Source of the DNA: Leucobacter sp. OLIS6
GTDB lineage: Bacteria; Actinomycetota; Actinomycetes; Actinomycetales; Microbacteriaceae
Direction: 5' to 3'
NCBI RefSeq assembly: GCF_002752355.1
Contig: NZ_MRAV01000001.1
Location: 1 to 64,000, forward strand
Length of the DNA: 64,000 nucleotides
Each line of letters begins with the position of its first letter. Within the stretch, counting starts at the first letter, position 1. This document shows positions 54,482-64,000 of the stretch, one piece after another. Under the pieces are notes generated by a model. It was not told the DNA's origin. It saw only the letters and a list, made by a program, of their open reading frames with translations, and did no database searches. A program made the translations under genes and the position numbers.

Positions 54482-56122
54482 CTACTCCGCGTTGGTGATC
54501 GTGTAGGCGTAGCCCTGCTCGGCGAGGAAGCGCTGACGGTTCTGCGCGAAGTCCTGGTCGACGGTGTCGCGGGTCACGATCGTGTAGAACGAGGCCGTGG
54601 CGCCGTTGCTCTTCGGGCGCAGCAGGCGACCGAGGCGCTGCGCTTCCTCCTGCCGCGAGCCGAAGGACCCCGAGATCTGGATCGCGACCGAGGCGTCGGG
54701 CAAGTCGACCGAGAAGTTCGCGACCTTCGACACCACGAGGATCCGCTCCTCGCCCGAGCGGAAGGCGTTGAACAGCTCCTCGCGCTCGTCGACCGGGGTC
54801 TGACCGGTGATGAGCGGGGCGCCGAGCGCCTCCGACATCGCCTCGAGCTGGTCGATGTACTGGCCGATCACCAGGATGCTCTCGTCGGGATGCTTCGCGA
54901 TGATCTCTCGGGCCACCCGCTGCTTGACCGTGGCGCTCGCCGCGATCCGGTAGCGATCCTGATCCTCGGCGACCGCGTACTCGAGCCGCTCCGATTCGGG
55001 CAGCTCGACGCGGATCTCGAAGCAGGCGGCCGGAGCGATGAAGCCCTGCGCCTCGATGTCCTTCCAGGCTGCGTCGTAGCGCTTCGGGCCGATGAGGCTG
55101 AACACGTCGCCCTCGCGGCCGTCCTCGCGCACGAGCGTCGCGGTGAGGCCGATGCGGCGGCGCGCCTGCAGTTCGGCGGTCAGCTTGAACACGGGCGCGG
55201 GCAGCAGGTGCACCTCGTCGTAGACGATGAGGCCCCAGTCGTGCGCGTCGAGCAGCGACAGGTGCGCGTACTCGCCCTTCCGGCGGCTCGTGAGGATCTG
55301 GTAGGTCGCGATCGTGACCGGCCGGACCTCTTTCACCTGGCCGGAGTACTCGCCGATCTCGTCCTCGGTGAGGGAGGTGCGGCGCAGCAGCTCGGAGCGC
55401 CACTGGCGGGCCGACACCGCGTTCGTCACGAGGATCAGGGTCTTCGCGCCGACCGCGGCCATGGCCCCGGCGCCGACGATGGTCTTGCCCGCGCCGCAGG
55501 GAAGCACGACGACGCCCGAGCCGCCCGCGTGGAACTTCTCGACCGCCGCGCGCTGGTAGTCGCGCATCTGCCAGCCGTCCTCCGCCAGCTCGATCTCGTG
55601 CGGATCGCCGGGCGTGTAGCCGGCGAGGTCCTCGGCGGGCCAGCCGCGGGCCACGAGCTGCTGCTTGAGCTCGCCGCGGGCCCAGGCCTCGACGGGGAAC
55701 GTCAGCTCGTCGATGCGGTTGCCGAGCAGCGGAGCGATCTTCTTCGCGCTCGAGACCTCCCGCAGGATCATCGGCTCGTCGGAGCGCAGCACGAGCTCGC
55801 CCGCTCGGTCGCCGTCGGCGATGCGCTCGATGGTGAGCCGCCCGTAGCGCTGCATGGTGTCGGAGATCTCGCCGGCGACCCCGCTCGGCACGGGGAACTT
55901 CGCGTACCGGTTGAGGGTGTCGAGGATCTCGGCGTCGGTGTGGCCGGCCGCGCGCGCGTTCCAGAGCCCGAGCCGGGTGATGCGATAGGTGTGGATGTGC
56001 TCGGGGGCGCGCTCCAGCTCCGCGAAGACGGCGAGCGCGTGGCGCGCCTCCTCCGCGTCGGGGTGCGCGACCTCGAGCAGGACGGTCTGGTCGCTCTGCA
56101 CGATGAGGGGGCCGAGGGTCAT
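54482..56122 (-). CDS. XPB-family DNA repair helicase
   Basis: A 546-residue superfamily 2 helicase of the archaeal/actinobacterial XPB type. Damage-recognition N-terminal domain (residues 1-190), Walker A PCGAGKTIV, DEVH-type Walker B (VYDEVHLLP), GLTATLVREDGRE, and motif VI (QRLGRLLRPKSNG). Likely DNA repair in the cytoplasm. Start: ATG 56122 is eight bases after TAAACT; the ATG at 56128 sits too close to the box. It follows the helicase-associated gene on the same strand. Confidence 0.92.
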   Translation of the reverse strand: MTLGPLIVQSDQTVLLEVAHPDAEEARHALAVFAELERAPEHIHTYRITRLGLWNARAAGHTDAEILDTLNRYAKFPVPSGVAGEISDTMQRYGRLTIERIADGDRAGELVLRSDEPMILREVSSAKKIAPLLGNRIDELTFPVEAWARGELKQQLVARGWPAEDLAGYTPGDPHEIELAEDGWQMRDYQRAAVEKFHAGGSGVVVLPCGAGKTIVGAGAMAAVGAKTLILVTNAVSARQWRSELLRRTSLTEDEIGEYSGQVKEVRPVTIATYQILTSRRKGEYAHLSLLDAHDWGLIVYDEVHLLPAPVFKLTAELQARRRIGLTATLVREDGREGDVFSLIGPKRYDAAWKDIEAQGFIAPAACFEIRVELPESERLEYAVAEDQDRYRIAASATVKQRVAREIIAKHPDESILVIGQYIDQLEAMSEALGAPLITGQTPVDEREELFNAFRSGEERILVVSKVANFSVDLPDASVAIQISGSFGSRQEEAQRLGRLLRPKSNGATASFYTIVTRDTVDQDFAQNRQRFLAEQGYAYTITNAE

Positions 56123-56130
56123 AACCATCC

Positions 56131-56136
56131 AGTTTA
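56131..56136 (-). promoter_or_regulatory. Leaderless -10 box of the XPB gene
   Basis: TAAACT on the minus strand, eight bases before ATG at 56122, 43 bases after the upstream gene's stop. Confidence 0.5.
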
Positions 56137-56179
56137 CGCGCCTCGGGCGAACGTCGGGAGGCGTTCGCTCAGGGCCGGA

Positions 56180-58075
56180 TCAGTCGAGGATCTCGACGCC
56201 CGTGATCGCGGAGACGGGCAGGGTGCGCTCCACCCCGGCCGTCTGATCGCTCGCGCGCAGCCTCCCGCCCGAGAGCGAGGCCGGGAGCAGCCGGAACGTG
56301 CGGACCTCGGATCCCGCAGCAGCGGTGATCTCGATCGCGCGCTTCTCGCGGATCGCCAGCTCGATGCGTCGGGTCCACTCGCCGGATCCCGGCTGCTCGG
56401 CGCCGGCGAGGACGCGGTCGACCAGTTCGGCGACGGCGGGGTGCGCTCCGCGGGCGGCCGAACCGGTGGCGGGCGCGGGCTCGCCGCCCGGCTCCGATCC
56501 GGCGGCGGCCGGTGCCGGCGCCATGGCGACGGGCTCCGAGGGTGCGGCGGGCGCCGCATCGGGATCCGATCCCGCGATCGCCGCGTAGCGCGCGTCGACT
56601 AGCGCAGCGAGCACGTGCTCCGGACGCAGCCGGGAGAGCAGCACATACGCGATCGCGCCGGGATCCCGCTGCAACTGCAGGTGCAGGAGCGCCCGATCGA
56701 CGAGCATCGCGTCGCCGACCGCGGGGTCCGCGACCCGGACCCGGGTGCGGCTGGTCCCGGCGAAGACGATCACGCTGCCGTGCTTGGACTCCACATCCGA
56801 GAGGAGGAAGTCGAGGGGCTGCGGGATCCCGGTGAGCGAGAGCCGTTCCAGCAGCGCCCGCGCATCGGCGATTCCGACCCCGTTCTCGAGCGCGCGCGCG
56901 AGCGACGACGGGGTGATCCGCAGGCTCGAGGCGACGCCGAGCTGCTCGATGTCGGCCACTCCGAACAGGGCCGCCTCGTCGTCGGGCGAGAGCGGGCCGG
57001 GAACGACGACGCTCAGGTCGGGCTGCACGTAGACGCCCGGAGCGATCGGGGGCAGCGCGGCGCGGATGCTCGCGAGCGGCTCCTCGGGGTCCGATGCGAG
57101 GTCGAGATCGCGATCGAGGAGGGAGGACGCGATCGGCGTCAGGGCCCCGTCGACGGTGAAGCCCAGATCCTCCGCGGCGTCCGCGAGTGCGCGCGCGTCG
57201 GCGAGGCGGGATTCGGACAGCAGCGGGAACTCGACCGGCAGGATCTCGCTCACGGCAGCCCCGAGCGCGCCCTCGGAGATCCGCAGGGCGGTGGCCAGCG
57301 GGCCCGAGATGCGCTCGGCGAGCGCCTCGGCGAGCGCGAGCCAGCGCTCCGCGTGCGGGAGCCCGAGCCACGCGATCCCCGCGGGGGAGACCGCGAAGCG
57401 ATCGCCGTGCGCCGCCGAGACCACGCCGTGGATCAGGCCCGCGGATCGCAGCATCTCGACCACGCGCTCTGCCTGCTCGTGACCGGTGCGCAGCGCTTCG
57501 GCGAGGGTCTTCACCCCGGTCTGCGAGGTGCCGCCGCGGCGGTTCCGCTTGACCGGCTCGAGGGCGAGGGTGCGCAGCGCCGCCGCGGCGCGCTGGGTGG
57601 TGGTCTGCGCCGCGCCGAACCAGGCCGCGGAGGACGGATCGTGCGGCTCGATCCGCGACGGGACCGGGACGGATCGCTCCAGACGCTCCCGCGCGTCGGC
57701 GGAGTCGATCAGGAGCCGCAGCTGATCGGCGACCTCGTCGAGCGGGACCGGTTCGGGGCGGGACCGGACGTCGTCTCCGGGCTGCGGGGCGAGCCCCGCG
57801 AGCCCCAGGGCGAGCACGGAGGATCCCGCGTCCTCCCGCTCCGGATCGGGGTCCGCGGGCGACTCCGTCGTGAGCGCGAGCAGTGCGCGGATCCCCGATC
57901 GGTCGAGGGTCTCGAGTGCGCGCGCGACGGAATCCGGCCGGAGCAGCTCCAAGGCCAGGCTCAGCGGATCGCGGACCGCAGCGGGGTTCGCGATCCAGCG
58001 GCGCTCGAGCAGCGCGGTCAGATCGGCGCGCTCCATTCCCGCGATCGACGCGGCGAGGGGGAGCGACCCGCTCAT
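56180..58075 (-). CDS. Helicase-associated domain protein (partner of XPB)
   Basis: A 631-residue protein in the family annotated as helicase-associated, found next to XPB in actinobacteria. N-terminal region is all-helical (MERADLTALLERRWIANPAAV...), then a winged-helix-like part (ESRLADARALADAAEDLGFTV), a Helicase_C_3-like core (PPIAPGVYVQPDLSVVVPGPLSPDDEAALFGVADIEQLGVASSLRITPSSLARALENG), an Ala/Pro-rich linker (~515-550) and a C-terminal WYL-like fold (IELAIREKRAIEITAAAGSEVRTFRLLPASL). No helicase motifs of its own. Confidence 0.82.
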   Translation of the reverse strand: MSGSLPLAASIAGMERADLTALLERRWIANPAAVRDPLSLALELLRPDSVARALETLDRSGIRALLALTTESPADPDPEREDAGSSVLALGLAGLAPQPGDDVRSRPEPVPLDEVADQLRLLIDSADARERLERSVPVPSRIEPHDPSSAAWFGAAQTTTQRAAAALRTLALEPVKRNRRGGTSQTGVKTLAEALRTGHEQAERVVEMLRSAGLIHGVVSAAHGDRFAVSPAGIAWLGLPHAERWLALAEALAERISGPLATALRISEGALGAAVSEILPVEFPLLSESRLADARALADAAEDLGFTVDGALTPIASSLLDRDLDLASDPEEPLASIRAALPPIAPGVYVQPDLSVVVPGPLSPDDEAALFGVADIEQLGVASSLRITPSSLARALENGVGIADARALLERLSLTGIPQPLDFLLSDVESKHGSVIVFAGTSRTRVRVADPAVGDAMLVDRALLHLQLQRDPGAIAYVLLSRLRPEHVLAALVDARYAAIAGSDPDAAPAAPSEPVAMAPAPAAAGSEPGGEPAPATGSAARGAHPAVAELVDRVLAGAEQPGSGEWTRRIELAIREKRAIEITAAAGSEVRTFRLLPASLSGGRLRASDQTAGVERTLPVSAITGVEILD

Positions 58076-58082
58076 GCTGCGG

Positions 58083-58349
58083 CTACTTCCCGTCGCCCCG
58101 GCGCTGCGCCGCGCTGCGGCGACGCATGCTGACGATCAACAGGACCATGAGGAGCACGAAGCCGACGGGCAGCCCGACGTAGGCGACCCAGGCGACGAAC
58201 ACGAAGAAGCCGTGGGCCAAGGCGAAGCGGTCGACCAGACCGATGATGAGGGTCGTGAGGTAGGACACCACCGCGAGCGCGATGAGCGACAACGAGGAGT
58301 ATGCGAGAACGCGCTCGAGGCGAGTAGGCTGAGTGGCATCTGCGGACAT
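58083..58349 (-). CDS. Small two-helix membrane protein, unknown
   Basis: An 88-residue protein with two membrane helices (~18-38 and ~47-70) and a basic C-terminus (SMRRRSAAQRRGDGK). Not recognised as a family. Leaderless start: TATTCT ends seven bases before ATG at 58349. It ends seven bases before the helicase-associated gene begins, so both are probably co-transcribed, although a functional link is not apparent. Confidence 0.7.
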   Translation of the reverse strand: MSADATQPTRLERVLAYSSLSLIALAVVSYLTTLIIGLVDRFALAHGFFVFVAWVAYVGLPVGFVLLMVLLIVSMRRRSAAQRRGDGK

Positions 58350-58356
58350 CCTCACC

Positions 58357-58362
58357 AGAATA
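58357..58362 (-). promoter_or_regulatory. Leaderless -10 box of the small membrane protein
   Basis: TATTCT on the minus strand, seven bases before ATG. Confidence 0.5.
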
Positions 58363-58438
58363 CCCCGGACCGGGGCGCGACGCCCGCCCCTTCCCGAGCG
58401 GGGCGCGGACGCTCCCGGCGAGGGACGGCGCCACGGCC

Positions 58439-58444
58439 TAGACT
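58439..58444 (+). promoter_or_regulatory. -10 box of the csp gene
   Basis: TAGACT. The transcript start near 58451 would give a leader of about 77 bases, in keeping with cold-shock genes. Confidence 0.45.
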
Positions 58445-58527
58445 GGAGGGCACGATACGGCGCCGCGACCGGCGCGATCGGAACACGTGCCGGCGGCCGA
58501 GAGCCGCCGAGAGAAGAGGGACGACAC

Positions 58528-58908
58528 ATGCCGAGCGGCAAGGTCAGGTTCTACGACGAGGAGAAGGGCTTCGGCTTCATCCAGGGCGACGACGGGCAGC
58601 AGGTCTACCTGCACGCGTCGGTGATCCCGGACGGCGCCGACATCGCCGCGGGGACCCGGCTCGAATACGGGATCGCCGACGGGCGCCGCGGCCCGGCCGC
58701 GCTGTCCGTCCGCGTGATCGACACTCCGCGTCTCGCCCGTCGGGGCAACCGCAAATCGGCCGACGAGATGTCGGTGATCATCGAGGATCTCGTCAAGCTG
58801 CTCGACGCGGTCGGAGGGCGCCTCAAGCAGGGGCAGTACCCCGAGCGGGCCCAGTCGCGCCAGATCGCCACCATGCTCAGGAAGGTATCGGAGGACTTCG
58901 ATGTCTGA
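58528..58908 (+). CDS. Cold-shock domain protein with C-terminal extension
   Basis: A 126-residue protein. Residues 1-66 are a CspA-type fold: GKVRFYDEEKGFGFIQGDDGQQVYLHAS with RNP1 KGFGFI (13-18) and an RNP2-like VYLHAS (26-31). A ~60-residue helical extension (SADEMSVIIEDLVKLLDAVGGRLKQGQYPERAQSRQIATMLRKVSEDFDV) is not part of the usual 67-residue Csp. It would bind single-stranded RNA or DNA. Its end overlaps the DUF3027 gene by eight bases. Confidence 0.9.
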   Translation: MPSGKVRFYDEEKGFGFIQGDDGQQVYLHASVIPDGADIAAGTRLEYGIADGRRGPAALSVRVIDTPRLARRGNRKSADEMSVIIEDLVKLLDAVGGRLKQGQYPERAQSRQIATMLRKVSEDFDV

Positions 58909-59698
58909 TCTGGAACCGACGACCGAGGAATCGGCCGAGATCGTCGAGGCCGAAGCGCGCTCCGAGAGCGTCGAAGCGTCGGCCGAGGAATCGGAGGCCC
59001 CGGTCGAAGCGCCGGCGGCGGCGCCGGACGCCGAGCCCGCCGTCGAGGCCGAGTCGTCGACCGCGGTGCCGGAGGCGCCCATCCAGCCCGATCCAGTGCT
59101 GCTCGCCGCGCGAGTCCGCGCGCGCGAGGCGCTCGCGGAGATCACCGACCCGAAGACGATCGGGGCGGACGAGGGGCACGAGGTCCACGGCGAGCACGTG
59201 CTCTCCCTGTTCTTCGAGTGCCGCCTGGCGGGCTACCCGGGGTGGCACTGGACCGCGACGCTGGCCCGAGTCGACGAGACCTCCGAGATCAACGTGCTCG
59301 AGGTCGAGCTCCTCCCCGGGGCGGGAGCGGTGGTCGCCCCCGAGTGGGTGCCCTGGTCCGACCGTCTCGCGCAGTACCGCGAGACCCAGGCGAAGCAGGC
59401 CGCCGACGAGGCGGCAGCGGCCGAGGACGCGGCGGAGGAGCTGGCCGAGGAGGACGAGCTGGATCCCGAGCAGGATCCGATGGAGAACGACTTCAGCGAC
59501 TTCGACGACGAGATCGACGGCGTCGACCTCGAAGCCGACGAGGACGATGACGAGGACTCCGAGGACGAGGACGACGACGGCTTCGACGATGACGACCTGG
59601 ACGACGAGGACGACGAGTTCGACCACCTCGACGACGATTCGGATCACGACATCGAGACGCTGACTGGCACCGCGGACGGCTCCGACGACGAGGAGTGA
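58901..59698 (+). CDS. DUF3027-family protein with highly acidic tail
   Basis: A 265-residue protein. A Glu/Ala-rich N-terminal segment, a DUF3027 domain (~65-165: VRAREALAEITDPKTIGADEGHEVHGEHVLSLFFECRLAGYPGWHWTATLARV), then an acidic C-terminal third, almost solid Asp/Glu from residue ~205. Conserved in actinobacteria next to the csp-type gene. Function unknown. Translationally coupled to csp. The acidic tail may mimic nucleic acid or buffer a basic partner. Confidence 0.85.
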   Translation: MSDLEPTTEESAEIVEAEARSESVEASAEESEAPVEAPAAAPDAEPAVEAESSTAVPEAPIQPDPVLLAARVRAREALAEITDPKTIGADEGHEVHGEHVLSLFFECRLAGYPGWHWTATLARVDETSEINVLEVELLPGAGAVVAPEWVPWSDRLAQYRETQAKQAADEAAAAEDAAEELAEEDELDPEQDPMENDFSDFDDEIDGVDLEADEDDDEDSEDEDDDGFDDDDLDDEDDEFDHLDDDSDHDIETLTGTADGSDDEE

Positions 59699-59711
59699 CC
59701 GCGGTGAACGA

Positions 59712-59750
59712 CGGAGGCCGCCGGAAAGCTCAGCTTTCCGGCGGCCTCCG
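59712..59750. terminator. Bidirectional terminator between DUF3027 and serC
   Basis: Arms CGGAGGCCGCCGGAAAGCT (59712-59730) and complement (59732-59750), one base apart, so the loop is formed by opening the inner pairs. Serves two convergent genes. Confidence 0.8.
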
Positions 59751-59783
59751 CCGTTTCCCGTTCCGAGCGATGCGCCCGCCGGT

Positions 59784-60914
<1,131 letters not shown>

Positions 60915-60973
60915 TCCGCGCACGGACACGACCCGAGGCGTCGGAGACGCCGCATTGCACCGTGCTCATGTCA

Positions 60974-60979
60974 TAGGCT
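60974..60979 (+). promoter_or_regulatory. -10 box of dtxR
   Basis: TAGGCT. Transcript start near 60986 would leave a 24-base leader carrying GAGGAGG. Confidence 0.5.
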
Positions 60980-61009
60980 GGAGGTCGCGAGCGACGAGGA
61001 GGAATGCCG

Positions 61010-61720
61010 ATGGCCGATCTCATTGACACGACCGAGATGTATCTGCGCACGATCCTCGAACTGGAGGAGGAGGGCATCGTCCCCCTGCGCGCACGGATCT
61101 CGGAACGGCTCGGCCACTCCGGTCCGACGGTGTCCCAGACGGTCGGCCGCATGGAGCGCGACGGCCTGGTCGTCGTCTCGGGCGACCGGCATCTCGAACT
61201 GACGGCCGACGGCCGAACCAAGGCCGTGCACGTGATGCGCAAGCACCGGCTCGCCGAGCGGTTGCTGGCCGACGTGATCGGGCTCGAGTGGGAGTACGTG
61301 CACGAAGAGGCCTGCCGCTGGGAGCACGTCATGAGCGAGCAGGTCGAGCGCAAACTGCTCGACATCCTGCATCACCCCACCGAGTCGCCCTACGGCAACC
61401 CCATCCCGGGCCTCGACGAGCTCGGCTCCATGCCGACCGCTCCCTTCCAGTCGGGTGTCGTGTCGTCGGTGGACCTGCCGATCATCGACGGGGACCCCGG
61501 GGTGCAGACCCGTGTGCGCAGACTGGCGGAACCGGTGCAGACGGATCCCGAGCTGCTGCGCACTCTCGGCCGAGGCGGCATCCGGCCGGGTACTCCGGTC
61601 CGGGTCAGCCGGGTCTCCGGCTTCCTGCGGTTCGAGGTCACCGCGGAGGGCGAGTCGATCGACCCGATCGAGCTTTCGCCCGAGATCGCCGCGCACATCT
61701 ACGTGTCGCGCACCTTCTGA
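61010..61720 (+). CDS. dtxR: Iron-dependent transcriptional repressor (DtxR/IdeR)
   Basis: A 236-residue iron-sensing repressor. Numbered from ATG 61010, every DtxR metal ligand is in place: Met10, His79, Glu83, His98, Cys102, Glu105, His106. The N-terminal winged helix, dimerisation domain and a C-terminal SH3-like (FeoA) domain (~165-236) are all present. ATG 61010 has GAGGAGG six bases upstream and restores standard numbering; ATG 61004 is too close. It would bind the box at 45839-45857. Confidence 0.95.
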   Translation: MADLIDTTEMYLRTILELEEEGIVPLRARISERLGHSGPTVSQTVGRMERDGLVVVSGDRHLELTADGRTKAVHVMRKHRLAERLLADVIGLEWEYVHEEACRWEHVMSEQVERKLLDILHHPTESPYGNPIPGLDELGSMPTAPFQSGVVSSVDLPIIDGDPGVQTRVRRLAEPVQTDPELLRTLGRGGIRPGTPVRVSRVSGFLRFEVTAEGESIDPIELSPEIAAHIYVSRTF

Positions 61721-63145
<1,425 letters not shown>

Positions 63146-63221
63146 GGGATCGCGGACTCCCCGGTCAATCACTGGTCAGGAGTGGTTTCCGCGGTCCGCC
63201 AGAGGGGGTTTTGGGGCTCCA

Positions 63222-63243
63222 AGTATCTCGATATCGAGATACT
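63222..63243. promoter_or_regulatory. Second palindrome, same arms as the icd site
   Basis: A perfect 22-bp palindrome whose 18-bp core is TATCTCGATATCGAGATA, with AG/CT flanks. Against the icd site, only the two central bases differ. It is about 110 bases before the predicted transcript start of the next gene and 77 bases after gdhA, so the controlled gene is uncertain. Confidence 0.7.
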
Positions 63244-63319
63244 GCCGGGTGTTCGCTCCCTCGAATCCCCGCGAAATCACGCCATTCTTTCGGCGAGTTC
63301 AGTCGGATCGCAGCTCAGC

Positions 63320-63348
63320 GTGACAATTCCGTGATCTTGGGTTAGGCT
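63320..63348 (+). promoter_or_regulatory. Promoter of the NlpC/P60-like gene
   Basis: GTGACA (63320-63325), 17-base spacer, TAGGCT (63343-63348). Predicted leader about 60 bases. Confidence 0.55.
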
Positions 63349-63415
63349 GGTCGAGATTTTGGTCCAGACGGGCCGTACCTCGCAAGAGAACGATTACGTA
63401 AGGCAGACACCACTC

Positions 63416-64000
63416 GTGACTCAGCACCCCGGCTCAGCTCAGACCCCCGGCACCGACGTGGCGATCGCAGCACCCGCTGCGCGCTCCGCTCACCCGGCAC
63501 GCAGGCGCCTCGTGCGCATGCTCGGCGCAGGCGTCGTCAGCGCGGGAATGGTCAGCGTGTTCGCTCTGCCGGCGTACGCGACCGACATCCAGACCGAGGG
63601 CTACCGCGCCCCCGCCGCGATCCAGGTGAACCAGGTGCTGACCACCGCGGACGCCGAGGGCGCTCTGCAGACCGAGGCGCCGAGCACCGAGCTCGCCCCG
63701 GCCCCGAAGCCCGTCGTGCCCGTCAAGAAGGTCGACGACGCGACGACCGCGACGACCGAGTCGGGCAACACCCAGACCGAGGCCCCGAAGCTTCCCGACA
63801 TCCCCGCGGGCAAGGGCGCTGCCGGCCTCGTCGCCGCGGCTCGTGCCCAGATCGGCGTCAATCAGGACTGCACCGACCTCGTCCAGAACGCTCTCGCCGC
63901 GATCGGCATGTTCGAGCGCCGCGATCAGGGCGGCTACGACCTCGGCCCCATGGACTTCGGGCGTTTCGGCACCCAGGTCTCGCCCGACGCGGTCAAGTTC
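63416..64000 (+). CDS. Exported NlpC/P60-like protein (partial, cut by right edge)
   Basis: The first 195 codons of a secreted protein. GTG start with a twin-arginine-like RRRLVRM and hydrophobic core, signal cut after AYA (~61). A Thr/Pro/Lys-rich linker follows, then the start of a domain with a likely catalytic Cys in RAQIGVNQDCTDLVQNALAAIG, the NlpC/P60 cysteine peptidase pattern (peptidoglycan hydrolase). The His and the rest are off the window. The peptidase call rests on the Cys segment only. Confidence 0.72.
   Translation, partial: MTQHPGSAQTPGTDVAIAAPAARSAHPARRRLVRMLGAGVVSAGMVSVFALPAYATDIQTEGYRAPAAIQVNQVLTTADAEGALQTEAPSTELAPAPKPVVPVKKVDDATTATTESGNTQTEAPKLPDIPAGKGAAGLVAAARAQIGVNQDCTDLVQNALAAIGMFERRDQGGYDLGPMDFGRFGTQVSPDAVKF

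Noticed and set aside
54122-56602. 826-codon plus-strand open frame
   Set aside because: Antisense shadow of the response regulator and XPB helicase; no ribosome site or recognisable motif.
61004-61009. dtxR start at ATG 61004
   Set aside because: It overlaps the GAGGAGG site too closely; ATG 61010 gives correct spacing and standard DtxR residue numbers.
63349-63415. c-di-AMP (ydaO) riboswitch before the NlpC/P60 gene
   Set aside because: Such riboswitches often precede wall hydrolases in actinobacteria, but the 60-base leader is too short and lacks the conserved sequence.

Overview
The window is 64 kb of high-GC, densely coding DNA from an actinobacterium, most likely the family Microbacteriaceae. 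A Leucobacter-like genus is my inference from gene content, not something I could test. Lineage signs are a 32-residue basic ribosomal protein of the AURKAIP1/bS22 type, the csp-DUF3027 pair, the XPB-helicase and helicase-associated gene pair, LytR_C and CW_binding_2 (cell-wall-binding repeat) proteins, an IdeR/DtxR iron repressor, a groEL under tandem CIRCE operators and not linked to groES, and many leaderless promoters (TANNNT followed 6-8 nt later by ATG or GTG). I see no rRNA, tRNA, CRISPR array, prophage or insertion sequence. It reads as ordinary chromosome with accessory islands.

Layout. 0-7 kb: a small unknown ORF, a winged-helix regulator, upp and tadA, then a four-gene polyamine/phosphonate/iron-type ABC importer. 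7-12 kb: a cation-diffusion-facilitator transporter, proC, the potassium-uptake pair KtrB-KtrA, an ArsR regulator, the bS22 gene and a glutaredoxin. 12-18 kb: a Dabb protein, a CW_binding_2 surface protein, AraC/VOC divergent genes, and an XRE-cupin regulator facing a TrxR-like oxidoreductase plus methyltransferase. 18-24 kb: aspS, then a cystine-type ABC importer co-transcribed with a luciferase-like monooxygenase and a GNAT acetyltransferase, possibly a sulfur-scavenging cassette.

24-35 kb: cytochrome c maturation System II (phosphatase-family gene, TlpA, CcdA, ResB, with CcsB 6.6 kb further on). Between resB and ccsB sit an SRPBCC gene, a PotADBC polyamine importer, and a FadR/GntR regulator with a non-secreted Cache-domain protein. 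35-43 kb: an S1 protease with CW_binding_2 repeats, CsoR copper sensor, RarD-type exporter, a GNAT, a sugar-porter MFS, nagB and icd. 43-48 kb: the heme importer HmuUV/HmuT around a DtxR box, and a LytR_C protein. 48-54 kb: groEL, a third CW_binding_2 protein, and a two-component system. 54-64 kb: the XPB helicase pair, a small membrane protein, csp-DUF3027, serC, dtxR, gdhA and the start of an exported NlpC/P60-like gene cut by the right edge.

Regulation is unusually legible. The window contains the dtxR gene and one of its probable target boxes, a CsoR operator, a tandem HrcA operator, an unassigned 18-bp palindrome that occurs twice (before icd and between gdhA and the NlpC/P60 gene), and strong hairpins at many convergent gene ends. 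Coordinates and starts were read by eye. No database search was run.
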